Shown one piece after another: positions 35,971-45,048 of a stretch of 64,000 nt of DNA. Position numbers and translations under genes: made by a program. Source of the stretch: an uncultured Flavobacteriaceae bacterium (GTDB lineage: Bacteria > Bacteroidota > Bacteroidia > Flavobacteriales > Flavobacteriaceae). The stretch covers positions 1 to 64,000 of the forward strand of contig CALLVX010000085.1 in NCBI GenBank assembly GCA_938010765.1. The letters run 5' to 3'. How positions within the stretch are numbered: the stretch's first letter is position 1; each line of letters starts with the position of its first letter. The notes under the pieces are model-generated. The model was given only the letters and a program-made list of their open reading frames with translations. It was not told the origin of the DNA and did not search any database.

Positions 35971-36237
35971 ATGAGACGATCAAAGTATTCGGAATCGCAG
36001 ATTGTATTCGCGATCAAACAGGTGGAAACTGGTACCCGTATCCAAGAGGTGTGCCGCAAGATGGGGGTCAGTGAGGCCACTTTCTATAATTGGAAGAAAA
36101 AATATGGTGGACTCGGGGTCTCGGAATTACGAAGGCTTAAGAACCTCGAGGAGGAGAATTCTCAGCTCAAGAAATTGGTAGCCGACCTTAGCCTTGATAA
36201 ACAGATATTGCAGGACGTACTGAAAAAAAAGTTCTGA
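35971..36237 (+). CDS. IS3-family transposase OrfA
   Basis: From ATG 35971 (alternative two codons upstream) this 88-residue protein has a helix-turn-helix (MRRSKYSESQIVFAIKQVE, KMGVSEATFYNWKKKYGG) followed by a leucine-zipper-like helix (LRRLKNLEEENSQLKKLVADL given as its start), as in the IS407 group. It ends at TGA 36235-36237 just after an A8 run (36223-36230), a likely slippery site for -1 frameshifting into OrfB. Confidence 0.9.
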   Translation: MRRSKYSESQIVFAIKQVETGTRIQEVCRKMGVSEATFYNWKKKYGGLGVSELRRLKNLEEENSQLKKLVADLSLDKQILQDVLKKKF

Positions 36238-36257
36238 GACCGTCTCGAAAACGTGGG

Positions 36258-37094
36258 ATGGTCGACAACATCAGGATGGAGTACAACATCTCCATACAAC
36301 GTTGCTGCAAACTGGTATTGCTGCATAAGAGTGTTTTCTATTACAAGGCCAAAGGACGTAGCGACGAACTGTTGCGTATGCGAATGAACGAGATAGCCTC
36401 TGTGAGGGTGCGCTATGGGTTTTGGCGCATCCATATCCTTTTGAGAAGAGAGGGCTTTATGGACAACCACAAGCGCATGTACAGGGTCTATTGTGAAGAA
36501 GGTCTGAACCTAAGGGGCAAACGCCCAAAACGGAACCGTTCAGCGGCACATAGACAACCTGCCGAGGGCAATGCCTCTAGTTTACACGAGTGCTGGAGCA
36601 TGGATTTCGTTTGTGACCAACTGTACAACGGCAATCGGTTCAGGGCCTTAACTGTAGTGGATAATTTTAGTCGAAGGTGTTTGGCCATACATGCCGGGAA
36701 ATCGTTGAAAGGAAGGGATGTTGTGCAGGTCATGGAAACAATCACCTTTGGGAACGAAGTGCTGCCAAAACGTATTAAAGTGGATAACGGAAGCGAGTTC
36801 ATCAGTAAAATATTGGACAAATGGGCCTATGAGAACAATGTCGAACTTGACTTCTCAAGACCTGGAAAACCTACCGATAACCCGTTTATAGAAAGCTTTA
36901 ACGGTTCGTTCAGGGACGAATGCCTGAATGCGAACTGGTTCTTTTCTTTGTTGGATGCACAAGAAAAGTTCGATATTTGGCGGGAGGACTATAACAACTT
37001 TAGACCGCACAGCTCGTTGGGGGACATGTCCCCCAACGAGTACATTGAAATGAATGAAAATAGCCCGGATTCTCTAGTTATGACCGGTACCTAA
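36258..37094 (+). CDS. IS3-family transposase OrfB (DDE integrase)
   Basis: The 278-residue frame has the rve-type catalytic core: Asp in CWSMDFV, Asp in VDNGSEF and Glu in NPFIESFNG, with the C-terminal RPHSSLGDMSPNEY typical of IS3. It lies in the -1 frame relative to OrfA, and the frame is open upstream back through the A8 run (VLRPSRKRGMVDN), so the active product is probably an OrfAB fusion made by programmed frameshifting. Both frames are intact, so this copy may still be active. Confidence 0.92.
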   Translation: MVDNIRMEYNISIQRCCKLVLLHKSVFYYKAKGRSDELLRMRMNEIASVRVRYGFWRIHILLRREGFMDNHKRMYRVYCEEGLNLRGKRPKRNRSAAHRQPAEGNASSLHECWSMDFVCDQLYNGNRFRALTVVDNFSRRCLAIHAGKSLKGRDVVQVMETITFGNEVLPKRIKVDNGSEFISKILDKWAYENNVELDFSRPGKPTDNPFIESFNGSFRDECLNANWFFSLLDAQEKFDIWREDYNNFRPHSSLGDMSPNEYIEMNENSPDSLVMTGT

Positions 37095-37110
37095 ATATGG
37101 GAGGAGGTCA

Positions 37111-37389
37111 GTTTCGAGTTCCCGTCCTAAAAATAGTAGGTTTGCTATGGGGTATACCGGTTCCCAGCAAACTGATTACGGCATTGCAACCATGTATCAA
37201 TTTCCGCACCACATCGATATCGGATATGTCTTCATATACGATTTCAATAAATTCACTCTCAATGTTGCAATTTTTGGGATTTCTAACAAGTAATTTAAAA
37301 TAGACTTTCTTTTCTAACAAGGTCTGTACCAAATAGTGGCCCGATTTACCTGTAACACCAACCACGGCAATCTTTGTATTTTGTGTCAT
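37111..37389 (-). pseudogene. NAD(P)-binding (NmrA/epimerase-like) protein, 3'-truncated by the IS3 element
   Basis: The - strand frame from ATG 37389 encodes IAVVGVTGKSGHYLVQTLLE, a Rossmann dinucleotide site (GxTGxxG), then LLVRNPKN and VISLLGTG, as in short NAD(P)H-binding reductases of the NmrA type. The gene runs into the right end of the IS at 37110 after about 90 residues; its expected C-terminal half is not found beyond the IS. The leftover is unlikely to be functional. Confidence 0.78.
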
Positions 37390-37580
37390 TATTTCTCTTT
37401 GTATTATAGTATTGGAAGATTAACCATCAATTGAAATCGATGGCCTGCAAATTCGACGCTTAGTGCATCGATGGTCGTATATAGTACAAAGAGATTTTAA
37501 TAATATCAAAGTAGTAATAATGAACGATTTAATCGATTTATTTTAATATCCCTTAACTTCGTAGTTCTGAATTGCGCAAC

Positions 37581-38201
37581 ATGGCCGAGTTTGTTAAGAT
37601 ATATGAAGACAATCCGAACTCTAAGGAAATAGATAGGGTAGTGGCGGTACTTCGCAAAGGTGGGCTTGTAATTTACCCGACCGATACGGTCTACGGTCTT
37701 GGTTGCGACATTACCAATACCAAGGCTTTAGAACGAATTGCCCGTATAAAAGGTATAAAACTTGCGAAAGCGCAATGGTCGTTTATCTGTGCGGATCTTA
37801 GTAACCTTTCTGACTATGTGCGCCAAATAGATACGGCCACGTTTAAAATATTAAAGCGAGCGCTACCTGGTGCTTACACCTTTATATTACCAGGAAACAA
37901 TAACCTTCCCAAAGATTTTAAAAAGAAGAAGACGGTGGGGATACGAGTTCCCGATAACCGTATTGCCAATGCCTTAGTGGTTGGTTTGGGCAATCCTATT
38001 GTGTCTACCTCCATTCGAGATGAGGATGAGTTGTTAGAATATACTACGGATCCAGAGTTGATATATGAAAAATGGGAAAACCTGGTCGACTTGGTAATCG
38101 ATGGGGGATATGGAGATAATGTTGCCTCCACTATTATTGACCTTTCCGATGGTGCACCTTTTGTCGTGCGGGAAGGAAAAGGAGACCCTGATATTCTGTA
38201 A
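37581..38201 (+). CDS. L-threonylcarbamoyladenylate synthase (Sua5/YciO/YrdC family)
   Basis: From ATG 37581 the 206-residue protein shows the YrdC-fold motifs: LRKGGLVIYPTDTVYGLGCD, then KGIKLAKAQWSFIC, LPGAYTFILPG, TVGIRVPDN and PIVSTSIR. The enzyme makes threonylcarbamoyl-AMP from threonine, bicarbonate and ATP for t6A37 of ANN-decoding tRNAs. An upstream TTG at 37572 is in frame but less likely. KxR motif changes typical of the YciO branch (KxKAKWSF-like AKAQWSF) leave open that it is the YciO paralogue rather than the essential TsaC. Confidence 0.88.
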   Translation: MAEFVKIYEDNPNSKEIDRVVAVLRKGGLVIYPTDTVYGLGCDITNTKALERIARIKGIKLAKAQWSFICADLSNLSDYVRQIDTATFKILKRALPGAYTFILPGNNNLPKDFKKKKTVGIRVPDNRIANALVVGLGNPIVSTSIRDEDELLEYTTDPELIYEKWENLVDLVIDGGYGDNVASTIIDLSDGAPFVVREGKGDPDIL

Positions 38202-38233
38202 GAATGGTTTCTTTATAAAATTATTTTAAACAA

Positions 38234-38262
38234 AAAAGTGCGCCGTAAAGGCGCACTTTTAT
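38234..38262. terminator. bidirectional rho-independent terminator
   Basis: AAAAGTGCGCC and GGCGCACTTTT form a perfect 11-base stem around a GTAAA loop, with T-rich sequence on both sides. It lies between the convergent threonylcarbamoyl-AMP synthase and OmpA-family genes and can serve both. Confidence 0.9.
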
Positions 38263-38283
38263 ATTTTTAAAGAAAAACAACAA

Positions 38284-39141
38284 CTAGTTATTAATAGCAG
38301 GGTCTTTCATACCTTCTTCGATCATGCTATAGAACTGATCGATTTTAGGTAATACTACGATTCTTGTTCTTCTATTCTTCGATTTCTCCGTCTGTGAAAG
38401 AGGAACGAATTCTGCTCTCCCTGCCGCAGTCATACGCTTCGGGTCAACACCGTAATCGTTCTGTAAAATACGAACTACCGCTGTGGCACGTTTCACACTC
38501 AAATCCCAGTTGTCTTTCAATACTCCGCCACCGCCATTATAGGGTACGTCATCCGTATGTCCTTCTACCATAAATTCAAAATCAGGCTTGTTGTTGACCA
38601 CTTTTGCAACTTTACCAAGTACTTCTTTGGCACGGCTCGTGATATTGTAGCTTCCGCTGCTGAACAATAGCTTGTCAGAGATGGAAACAAAAACGACTCC
38701 TTTTTCTACACTTATTTCGATATCCTCATCATCTAAGTTTCCTAAAACACCTTTAAGGCTCTGTACCAAAGAAAGGTTTACCGAATCACGTCTCGTAATT
38801 GCATCGTTCAGCTTTCTGATGGTTAGATCTTTTTCCTTAAGACTCTCCAACGACTTCTCAAGATTCTCGGCACCTTTTGTAGTCAAGGTGGTTAAGTTGC
38901 CCATATTATTGATCAACTCTTGGTTATTCGCCTTTAAAAAAGCATTCTGGTCTTCCAAGGTCTTCATTCTTGATGTTGCGGTAGCCTTCTCTTCCAAACA
39001 ATCGTTCAATTTAACGGTTGCTGAATTCAAAAGGTCTTGCGCTTCTTTGTGTTTTGTTTCAAGGTCGGCGTATTTCTTTTGAGAAACACAAGAAGACAGT
39101 AGTAAGGTAATTCCTAAACAGCCTAAGATGATTTTTTTCAT
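38284..39141 (-). CDS. OmpA-family outer-membrane lipoprotein
   Basis: The 285-residue protein has a lipoprotein signal peptide (LGITLLLSSC, lipobox Cys18), a long coiled-coil region (~22-125, heptads rich in Leu, Lys, Glu) and a C-terminal OmpA peptidoglycan-binding domain (~145-270; VEGHTDDVPY, NWDLSVKRATAVVRIL, AAGRAEFVPL, NRRTRIVV). It probably tethers the outer membrane to peptidoglycan. It is monocistronic, convergent with the preceding gene across a shared terminator. Confidence 0.92.
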   Translation of the reverse strand: MKKIILGCLGITLLLSSCVSQKKYADLETKHKEAQDLLNSATVKLNDCLEEKATATSRMKTLEDQNAFLKANNQELINNMGNLTTLTTKGAENLEKSLESLKEKDLTIRKLNDAITRRDSVNLSLVQSLKGVLGNLDDEDIEISVEKGVVFVSISDKLLFSSGSYNITSRAKEVLGKVAKVVNNKPDFEFMVEGHTDDVPYNGGGGVLKDNWDLSVKRATAVVRILQNDYGVDPKRMTAAGRAEFVPLSQTEKSKNRRTRIVVLPKIDQFYSMIEEGMKDPAINN

Positions 39142-39240
39142 AATAATGATACTAAGTATTAAAATTTGTTATTTGTTCAAGGTTTGTGTTTACAAGGTGC
39201 AAAATTATTGATAAGCACTTTCCACCTCTTTCAAAATTAG

Positions 39241-40242
39241 TTAATCTTTTACTAAAACAGTGAACTTTTCTTTTTGATGTACGAAATGAGACCATACTAT
39301 GGACTTAACAACATAGTACTTTAATAAAAATTTGGCTTTTTCCCTTTTCTTGTACATCTTCCTAAACTGCCTATAAAAGCTAAGGTGCGCACGTAAAATG
39401 GCAATGCAATGGTTCAATTTCCCTTGGAGTACAAAACGGAAGGCCGCCACCCCATCTAAAAGCAAGCGAATAAAAATTATTATGAATGCTTTTCGTCTAG
39501 GAAGGTTCTTTGTAATGGAAAAAAGGGAGTTTCTGAAATTCAGATAGGTCTTTTTGGGGTTCATATTGCTCAAAGTAGATCCTCCTAAATGAAATACTTT
39601 GGATGCTCCGATATAAAACACGCGGTGACCGTGATTTTTAGCACGCCAACAGAGATCCACTTCTTCCTGATGCGCAAAATAGTCTTCATCGAACCCGCCT
39701 AAGGAATGAAAGATATCTTTACGGATGAACATACAGGCTCCTGTGGCCCAAAAAATTTCTTGAATATCATCATACTGTCCTTCATCTTTTTCCAAGACCT
39801 GAAAAATACGCCCCCTACAGAATGGATATCCCAATTGATCCAGAAAACCACCAGCCGCACCAGCGTACTCAAAATGATCTTTTTTCATAAGATCAAGAAT
39901 CTTGGGCTGTACAATACCGATAGTAGGATCATCGGTCAAAAGGGTTTCTATAGGTTGCAGCCAATTCTCGGTTACCTCGACATCTGAGTTCAGAAGACAA
40001 TAAACATCTGCCTCTACATGTTTTAAGGCATCATTATACCCTTTTGCAAACCCTCCGTTTTCGGTATTCTGAATAATCTTGATAGATGGGTATTTTTTTT
40101 TAACAAAGGAAACCGAATCATCTGTTGAAGCGTTGTCGGCTACATAGATATCCGCATGGGGAGAGTATTGAACTACCGAGGGAAGATAACTTTCCAACAA
40201 CAGTTCTCCGTTCCAGTTGAGTATGACGATGGCGATTTTCAA
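39241..40242 (-). CDS. family 2 glycosyltransferase
   Basis: The 333-residue protein begins VILNWNG and shows VADNASTDDSVSFV, NGGFAKGYNDAL, LLNSDVEV (the DxD-like metal site) and GACMFIRKDIF, a GT-A fold GT2 enzyme of the rhamnosyltransferase/WbbL-like sort. C-terminal residues ~250-300 hold amphipathic or membrane-associated helices. Acceptor and donor cannot be read from the sequence; a cell-surface polysaccharide is the likely product. The 12-base gap to the next - strand gene suggests an operon. Confidence 0.9.
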   Translation of the reverse strand: MKIAIVILNWNGELLLESYLPSVVQYSPHADIYVADNASTDDSVSFVKKKYPSIKIIQNTENGGFAKGYNDALKHVEADVYCLLNSDVEVTENWLQPIETLLTDDPTIGIVQPKILDLMKKDHFEYAGAAGGFLDQLGYPFCRGRIFQVLEKDEGQYDDIQEIFWATGACMFIRKDIFHSLGGFDEDYFAHQEEVDLCWRAKNHGHRVFYIGASKVFHLGGSTLSNMNPKKTYLNFRNSLFSITKNLPRRKAFIIIFIRLLLDGVAAFRFVLQGKLNHCIAILRAHLSFYRQFRKMYKKREKAKFLLKYYVVKSIVWSHFVHQKEKFTVLVKD

Positions 40243-40254
40243 AACGTTGGCAAA

Positions 40255-40701
40255 TTAACGGCTAAAATCGGGAATAGCAGGCAAAAACGCATACTTTTCT
40301 TTATTGTAGTCCATTTTACAATAAAAATGTTCTAATCCATTGGTAACCATTAAAAAAGTTGCATTCAGTTGTATGTTATACTGGGCTATTTGATCAAATA
40401 CGTTTTGATTAATGACTACAGAAGGCGCCTTGCATTCCACCAACAAATGAATGGTACCGTCAGAATTAAAAACAACTACATCGTACCTTTTTTTAATATC
40501 GTTTATGGTAAGCTGTTTCTCAACATTGATAAGACTTAAGGGGTATTTTTTGTTGTTTATTAGATACTGTACCACATGTTGTCGTACCCATTCTTCAGGT
40601 TGTAAAACCACAAATTTTTTGCGAACTACATCAAAAATATAGACTTTATTTTCGCTACTTTTGAATCGGAAGTCAAAGGCCGGGAATCGTAGTGATTTCA
40701 T
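40255..40701 (-). CDS. type I restriction enzyme R N-terminal-like (HSDR_N) nuclease-fold protein
   Basis: The 148-residue protein shows RKKFVVLQPEEWVRQHVVQYL, RYDVVVFNSDGTIHLLVECKAP and MVTNGLEHF, the pattern of the small free-standing HSDR_N family common beside holA in Bacteroidota. The D-x(n)-E-x-K type nuclease core is visible as VVVFNSDG and VECKAP. No helicase or methylase genes are nearby, so it is not part of a restriction system here. The function is unknown. It is divergent from holA with only 26 bases between the starts. Confidence 0.85.
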   Translation of the reverse strand: MKSLRFPAFDFRFKSSENKVYIFDVVRKKFVVLQPEEWVRQHVVQYLINNKKYPLSLINVEKQLTINDIKKRYDVVVFNSDGTIHLLVECKAPSVVINQNVFDQIAQYNIQLNATFLMVTNGLEHFYCKMDYNKEKYAFLPAIPDFSR

Positions 40702-40727
40702 GATACAAATTTGATGATTTTTTTTGG

Positions 40728-41729
40728 ATGGATGAAGTAAAGCAACTCGTGGCCGCTATTCAAAGTGGAGATATAAAGCCTATTTATTTTTTATTTGGGG
40801 AAGAAGCCTATTATATCGACCGTATCTCAGAATACATTGAGAACAATATATTGCGCGAAGAAGAGAAAGGTTTCAACCAAATTGTCCTATATGGCAGGGA
40901 TGCTGGCATAGATGAAATTGTTTCGAACGCTAAGCGTTATCCTATGATGGCCGAAAAGCAAGTGCTAATCGTTAAAGAGGCCCAGCATTTATCTCGCACA
41001 ATCGAAAACTTAACGTCATACGTTGAAAACCCACAGCCGACGACGGTATTGGTCATTTGCTACAAGTATAAAAAGCTTGACAAGCGTAAAAAGCTATACA
41101 AGGCGGTTCAAAAAACTGGTGTGCTTTTCGAAAGTAAAAAGCTATATGAAAATCAAGTTTCAGATTGGATTCGACGCACCTTGGCAAGTAAAAAATATAG
41201 TATTTCCCATAAGGCTTCTATTTTGTTGGTAGAATATTTGGGAACGGACCTATCAAGAATTCACAATGAACTCGAAAAGTTGAAATTAGTGCTTCCGCAA
41301 GACACGGAAATTTCTCCATCTCATATTGAAAAACACATTGGTATTAGTAAAGATTATAACAATTTTGAACTGAAAAAGGCGATAGGGGAGCGAGATGTTA
41401 TAAAGGCTGCACGTATTATTAATTACTTTGCACAAAACCCAAAAGACAATCCTTTTGTACTTACAGTAACACTTTTACATACTTTTTTCTCCCAGTTACT
41501 TAAATATCATGGCTTACAAGATCATTCGCCAAAAAGCGTTGCCGGGGCGTTGCGAATCAACCCATATTTTGTTGGTGAATTTCAAACCGCTGCACGAAAC
41601 TACCCCATGAAAAAGGTAAGTCAGGTCGTTTCGCATTTGCGTGAAATGGATTTAAAAGGCAAGGGAGTCGGCGCCAATGCATTATCCCAGACCGATTTAT
41701 TGAAAGAGCTTCTGGTAAAAATTCTCTAA
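40728..41729 (+). CDS. holA: DNA polymerase III delta subunit
   Basis: The 333-residue protein has the delta-subunit pattern: PIYFLFGEEAYYIDRISEYI at the N-terminus, MMAEKQVLIVKEAQ, LVICYKYKKLDKRKKLYKAV, WIRRTLASKKYSIS and a C-terminal helical clamp-loader domain (NPFVLTVTLLHTFFSQLLKY). It opens the sliding clamp as part of the clamp loader. The length fits the family. Confidence 0.93.
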   Translation: MDEVKQLVAAIQSGDIKPIYFLFGEEAYYIDRISEYIENNILREEEKGFNQIVLYGRDAGIDEIVSNAKRYPMMAEKQVLIVKEAQHLSRTIENLTSYVENPQPTTVLVICYKYKKLDKRKKLYKAVQKTGVLFESKKLYENQVSDWIRRTLASKKYSISHKASILLVEYLGTDLSRIHNELEKLKLVLPQDTEISPSHIEKHIGISKDYNNFELKKAIGERDVIKAARIINYFAQNPKDNPFVLTVTLLHTFFSQLLKYHGLQDHSPKSVAGALRINPYFVGEFQTAARNYPMKKVSQVVSHLREMDLKGKGVGANALSQTDLLKELLVKIL

Positions 41730-41845
41730 CTCGATAATCGAGATTCATACCCGACAGTCGTATGGCAAGTTGCTCGGGCACATGTTTCAAATCGAATGTT
41801 AAACTACCTATCTATGCCTGGCTAGCTTGCCTCGAGTGAGTTTAC

Positions 41846-42226
41846 TTACTTCCTGTCAATACTGAATTTACCTGGACCTAAAAGACTTATGGCGATAAAG
41901 ATGGTAAGGTATATCAAAGCAAGTTCCTTTTTTTGCAAGGAATCTGCCGCGTGAACAATAAATGCCGCTACCGCCATTGTTATGGCCACTGGTATGGCAG
42001 CCCATCGTGTTTTAAACCCAACAATTATTAATATAGGGCAGACTACCTCTGCAATTACGGTGAGAAATAAGGAAGGAGCCATTCCAATTCCTATGGGGTC
42101 TGCAAATTGGATTTCTTCGCCGCTAATTAAATTTTGAAATTTTGGGATACCATGTGTAAGCAGCATGGCAGCAGGTACAATACGCAATAGGGCTAGACCT
42201 ATATGCCTGCGGAGGTTGTTTTGCAT
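41846..42226 (-). CDS. DoxX-family membrane protein
   Basis: The 126-residue protein has four predicted membrane helices (~10-25, 50-68, 73-90, 100-118) and DoxX motifs LLRIVPAAMLLTHGIPKF, EVVCPILIIVGFKTRWAAIPVAI. The function is not known; family members are linked to quinone or redox processes. It lies 34 bases after the kinase-aminotransferase gene on the same strand. Confidence 0.88.
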   Translation of the reverse strand: MQNNLRRHIGLALLRIVPAAMLLTHGIPKFQNLISGEEIQFADPIGIGMAPSLFLTVIAEVVCPILIIVGFKTRWAAIPVAITMAVAAFIVHAADSLQKKELALIYLTIFIAISLLGPGKFSIDRK

Positions 42227-42260
42227 AGTGTTATTAAGATTTGAATTGGGGTAAAAATAT

Positions 42261-44519
42261 TCATTTTTTTGTTAACTCTGACATAATAGATGTAATTCCC
42301 GTAATCAAGGTTTTGCAGTTGACCCTATTAAAAGACAGGGGTGGCTTTATTTTTAAAACACTATTAAACGGTCCGTCGGTGCCTATTAAGATGTGTTGTT
42401 CCCGAAGTTTATTTTTAATTTTAGAGGCTAGTTCTTGATTTGGTTTCCCGTCTTTATCGATCAGTTCAACTCCCAAAAATAATCCTATACCTCTTACATC
42501 GGCTATTTCTGGGTATTCTCTTTTTAGTTCGTTCAAGAGCTCTACTAAGTAGTTCCCCGTTTCTTTGGCATGCTGTTGTAAACCCTCTTCCTCAATTACC
42601 TCTAATACCGCTAAGCCAATCGCACAAGAAACAGGATTTCCACCGAATGAACTGAAAAATTCCAGACCATTCTCAAAACTAGCAGCTATTGCATCCGTAG
42701 TAACCACCGCGGCAATTGGGTGCCCATTGCCCATTGGTTTTCCTAAAACTACCATATCGGGTACAACGTCATGCATTTCAAATCCCCAAAAATAATCACC
42801 GAGCCTTCCAAAACCAACTTGCACTTCATCACTGATACAAATTCCTCCCCTTGCTCTTATTTCTGGGTATACTTTTTTCAAATAGCCTTTGGCCAAAGGC
42901 ACTTGTCCTCCGCAACCAACAATCGGCTCCGAAATGAAGGCCGCTATACCGTCGCCTTGTTCCTCTAATTGGGTTGTTGTTAAATTACCATAATATGCCC
43001 CTGCCTCCCCGTTATCTTTCATTCCCGACCCAAAAGCCTTGGGCATGGGTGTTTGGATGATATGCTCATTTTTTCCACTTCCGCCTTTGTGATCGTATTT
43101 ATAATGACTTATATCTATCCCGATTCGGGTATTTCCATGATACCCGTGTTCAAGAACCACTATTTTCTGTTTTTGCGTATGGGTATGCGCCATTCTAATT
43201 GCGAGGTCGCTTGCTGCGCTTCCCGAGTTTACAAAAAATACCTTGTTCAAGCTCGTTGGAAACTTTGCAAGCAGTCTTTCGCTATATGTCGTTAAGCTTT
43301 CATATAAGTATCGAGTATTGGTATTTAGTTGTGCCATCGCCCGTTGGCCCGCCCTTACTACTTTAGGATGCGAGTGGCCAGCAAGCATAATATTATTGTA
43401 TGCGTCTAATATGGCATTCCCTTCTATGTCATACATATATTGAAAAGCAGCCCGCTCCATTTGATAGGGACGTTCGTAACTCAAAGAAAGGGCTTCACTG
43501 ATATGCTTTTTTCTATTTTCGATTTGATTTTGAAGGCCCATGTGTGGTTTCGCTTGAAAACCGACCGCTTTTCTAAATTCATACTCGGCCTTTATTGGAC
43601 TGATGGTAAACCATTTTTTTAATAGATTCCAAGCCGGCTTTTCACTTATCGTAATATACTCGGAGTCTGGTTTTCGTAACTTGGAATGCGCCGAATTACA
43701 AACACTGGTGCACAAACGGGCCGCGACAAGATAGTAGAGTAGGTAGAGTTCAATTTCTTCCAACGGTACTAGTTTGTGATAGGCTTCAATCACCGTTGCA
43801 GCGGCTTCTAACGGATTTTCCTTTTCCATCATCACATACGAAATCGCAACTGCTAACTCATTGATCAACCAAGAATGGCACATATCCCCAAAATCAATAA
43901 TACCAGATACGTTGCCATTTTTTGTGAGTACGTTCCAATTATTGGCATCGTTGTGAATGATTCCTCTTCTTAGACGATACCTATTCGGCAAAACCAATTC
44001 CTCATACTGTAAAAAGAAATAATCGACCTTGCTGCGCAGGCTTGGGTCTTCGATATATTTTATCAGTTCATGATTTTTGCCAAAATGCTGCAGATCCCAG
44101 ACTGTTTCTTTTGCACTAACAGCTGCCTCATAAGTTCCTGAAATTACTTGGGTGACCGACCCTAAAAATGTTCCCAGTGAGCCGAGTAGAATAGGGTCGT
44201 GCACAACATCTCCCAGAAAATCACCTTCTACAAATGATAGGAGCCTATAAATTGCGTTTTCTTCTACAACGAGCAGATCGCCATTTTTAGAGGAGATTGT
44301 TTTGGAGAAGTCGTAGGAAGTTCGTTCCTCTAATTCTTGTAATAAGTTGTTTTCCGAAACAAGCAGGGCGTATGTAGCCTGCGAGTATTGATATTGTTTT
44401 AAAACGAAAGTGCCCTCAGCACTAAGCACTTTGAAGTTAGTACTTTCATATCCCTCTAAAGAAGTTAACGTAGTTGGCTTAATGCCATAAAATTTTTGTA
44501 GAACAGCTGTAGTTTTCAT
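42261..44519 (-). CDS. fusion of APH/ChoK-like kinase and class III aminotransferase (phospholyase-like)
   Basis: The 752-residue protein has two parts. Residues ~1-310 form an aminoglycoside/choline-kinase-like domain ([20 protein letters not shown], catalytic loop [18 protein letters not shown]). Residues ~340-745 form a PLP-dependent class III aminotransferase ([32 protein letters not shown] lysine in [28 protein letters not shown]). The catalytic domain resembles AGXT2L-type phospholyases for phosphoethanolamine or phosphohydroxylysine. The fusion thus suggests phosphorylation of a hydroxy-amine followed by phosphate elimination in one protein. The substrate is inferred, not seen. Confidence 0.85.
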   Translation of the reverse strand: MKTTAVLQKFYGIKPTTLTSLEGYESTNFKVLSAEGTFVLKQYQYSQATYALLVSENNLLQELEERTSYDFSKTISSKNGDLLVVEENAIYRLLSFVEGDFLGDVVHDPILLGSLGTFLGSVTQVISGTYEAAVSAKETVWDLQHFGKNHELIKYIEDPSLRSKVDYFFLQYEELVLPNRYRLRRGIIHNDANNWNVLTKNGNVSGIIDFGDMCHSWLINELAVAISYVMMEKENPLEAAATVIEAYHKLVPLEEIELYLLYYLVAARLCTSVCNSAHSKLRKPDSEYITISEKPAWNLLKKWFTISPIKAEYEFRKAVGFQAKPHMGLQNQIENRKKHISEALSLSYERPYQMERAAFQYMYDIEGNAILDAYNNIMLAGHSHPKVVRAGQRAMAQLNTNTRYLYESLTTYSERLLAKFPTSLNKVFFVNSGSAASDLAIRMAHTHTQKQKIVVLEHGYHGNTRIGIDISHYKYDHKGGSGKNEHIIQTPMPKAFGSGMKDNGEAGAYYGNLTTTQLEEQGDGIAAFISEPIVGCGGQVPLAKGYLKKVYPEIRARGGICISDEVQVGFGRLGDYFWGFEMHDVVPDMVVLGKPMGNGHPIAAVVTTDAIAASFENGLEFFSSFGGNPVSCAIGLAVLEVIEEEGLQQHAKETGNYLVELLNELKREYPEIADVRGIGLFLGVELIDKDGKPNQELASKIKNKLREQHILIGTDGPFNSVLKIKPPLSFNRVNCKTLITGITSIMSELTKK

Positions 44520-44607
44520 CCAAAATTGAATATCAATTTTGAAATAAACTTACCACTATTTTCGAGTTTGTATAGAATTATTCAACTGAAAAGTCAAACC
44601 TTTTCTG

Positions 44608-45006
44608 CTACTTGGTTTTCAAAAAGGTCGATGGGGAACTATTCATCCGATATTTGAAATGACGATAAAAGGTAGATTTGGAGGTGAAACCGGCTTTGGT
44701 CGCAATCCCAGTTATAGTCAGAGATTTGGAATCTCCTATTTGTAAAAGACGCAGTACTTCTTTTAAACGATAGTCATTTAAATAGGTTGTAAACGATTTG
44801 CCAAAGTGATGATTAATTAGTCTGGAAGCTTTTTCCTTGGAAACATCCAGTTTATTGCTCAATAGGGGCAGGTCTAAATTAGAGTTTCGATATAAAAACT
44901 CTTTTTCCATTAAAAATTTTAGTTTTTCAAGCACCTTGGAGCCATCTTGTTTCTCTGTACCTGCTTTCATTGTTGCCTTTGTTGATTCGGTAAATAGATG
45001 TTGCAC
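44608..45006 (-). CDS. small AraC-type DNA-binding protein
   Basis: The 132-residue protein is an AraC HTH domain (LDVSKEKASRLINHHFGKSF, then ITGIATKAGFTSKSTFYRHF) with a short N-terminal helix and no sensor or membrane part. The annotated start is GTG 45006; the frame is open for 12 further codons without an ATG, so the start is uncertain. Relatives in Bacteroidota carry a long N-terminal membrane region, as the AraC gene at 47441-48631 does, so this could be a truncated copy. Confidence 0.7.
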   Translation of the reverse strand: MQHLFTESTKATMKAGTEKQDGSKVLEKLKFLMEKEFLYRNSNLDLPLLSNKLDVSKEKASRLINHHFGKSFTTYLNDYRLKEVLRLLQIGDSKSLTITGIATKAGFTSKSTFYRHFKYRMNSSPSTFLKTK

Positions 45007-45048
45007 CCTTCGATAAAAGGAAACGAGCTGTTCTTTTGTACCTGCATT

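Larger units (their letters stand above)
35888..37110 (+). mobile_element. IS3-family insertion sequence (IS407-like group)
   Basis: Perfect 12-base terminal inverted repeats TGACCTCCTCCC (35888-35899) and GGGAGGAGGTCA (37099-37110) bound a 1223-base element with the two overlapping transposase frames of IS3 elements. The flanking bases (ATCTCTA on the left, GTTTCGA on the right) show no target duplication. The element truncates an integrase on the left and an NAD(P)-binding gene on the right. Confidence 0.9.

Noticed and set aside
41731-41743. CTCGATAATCGAG hairpin after holA as a terminator
   Set aside because: The stem is short with a one-base loop and no T-run follows.
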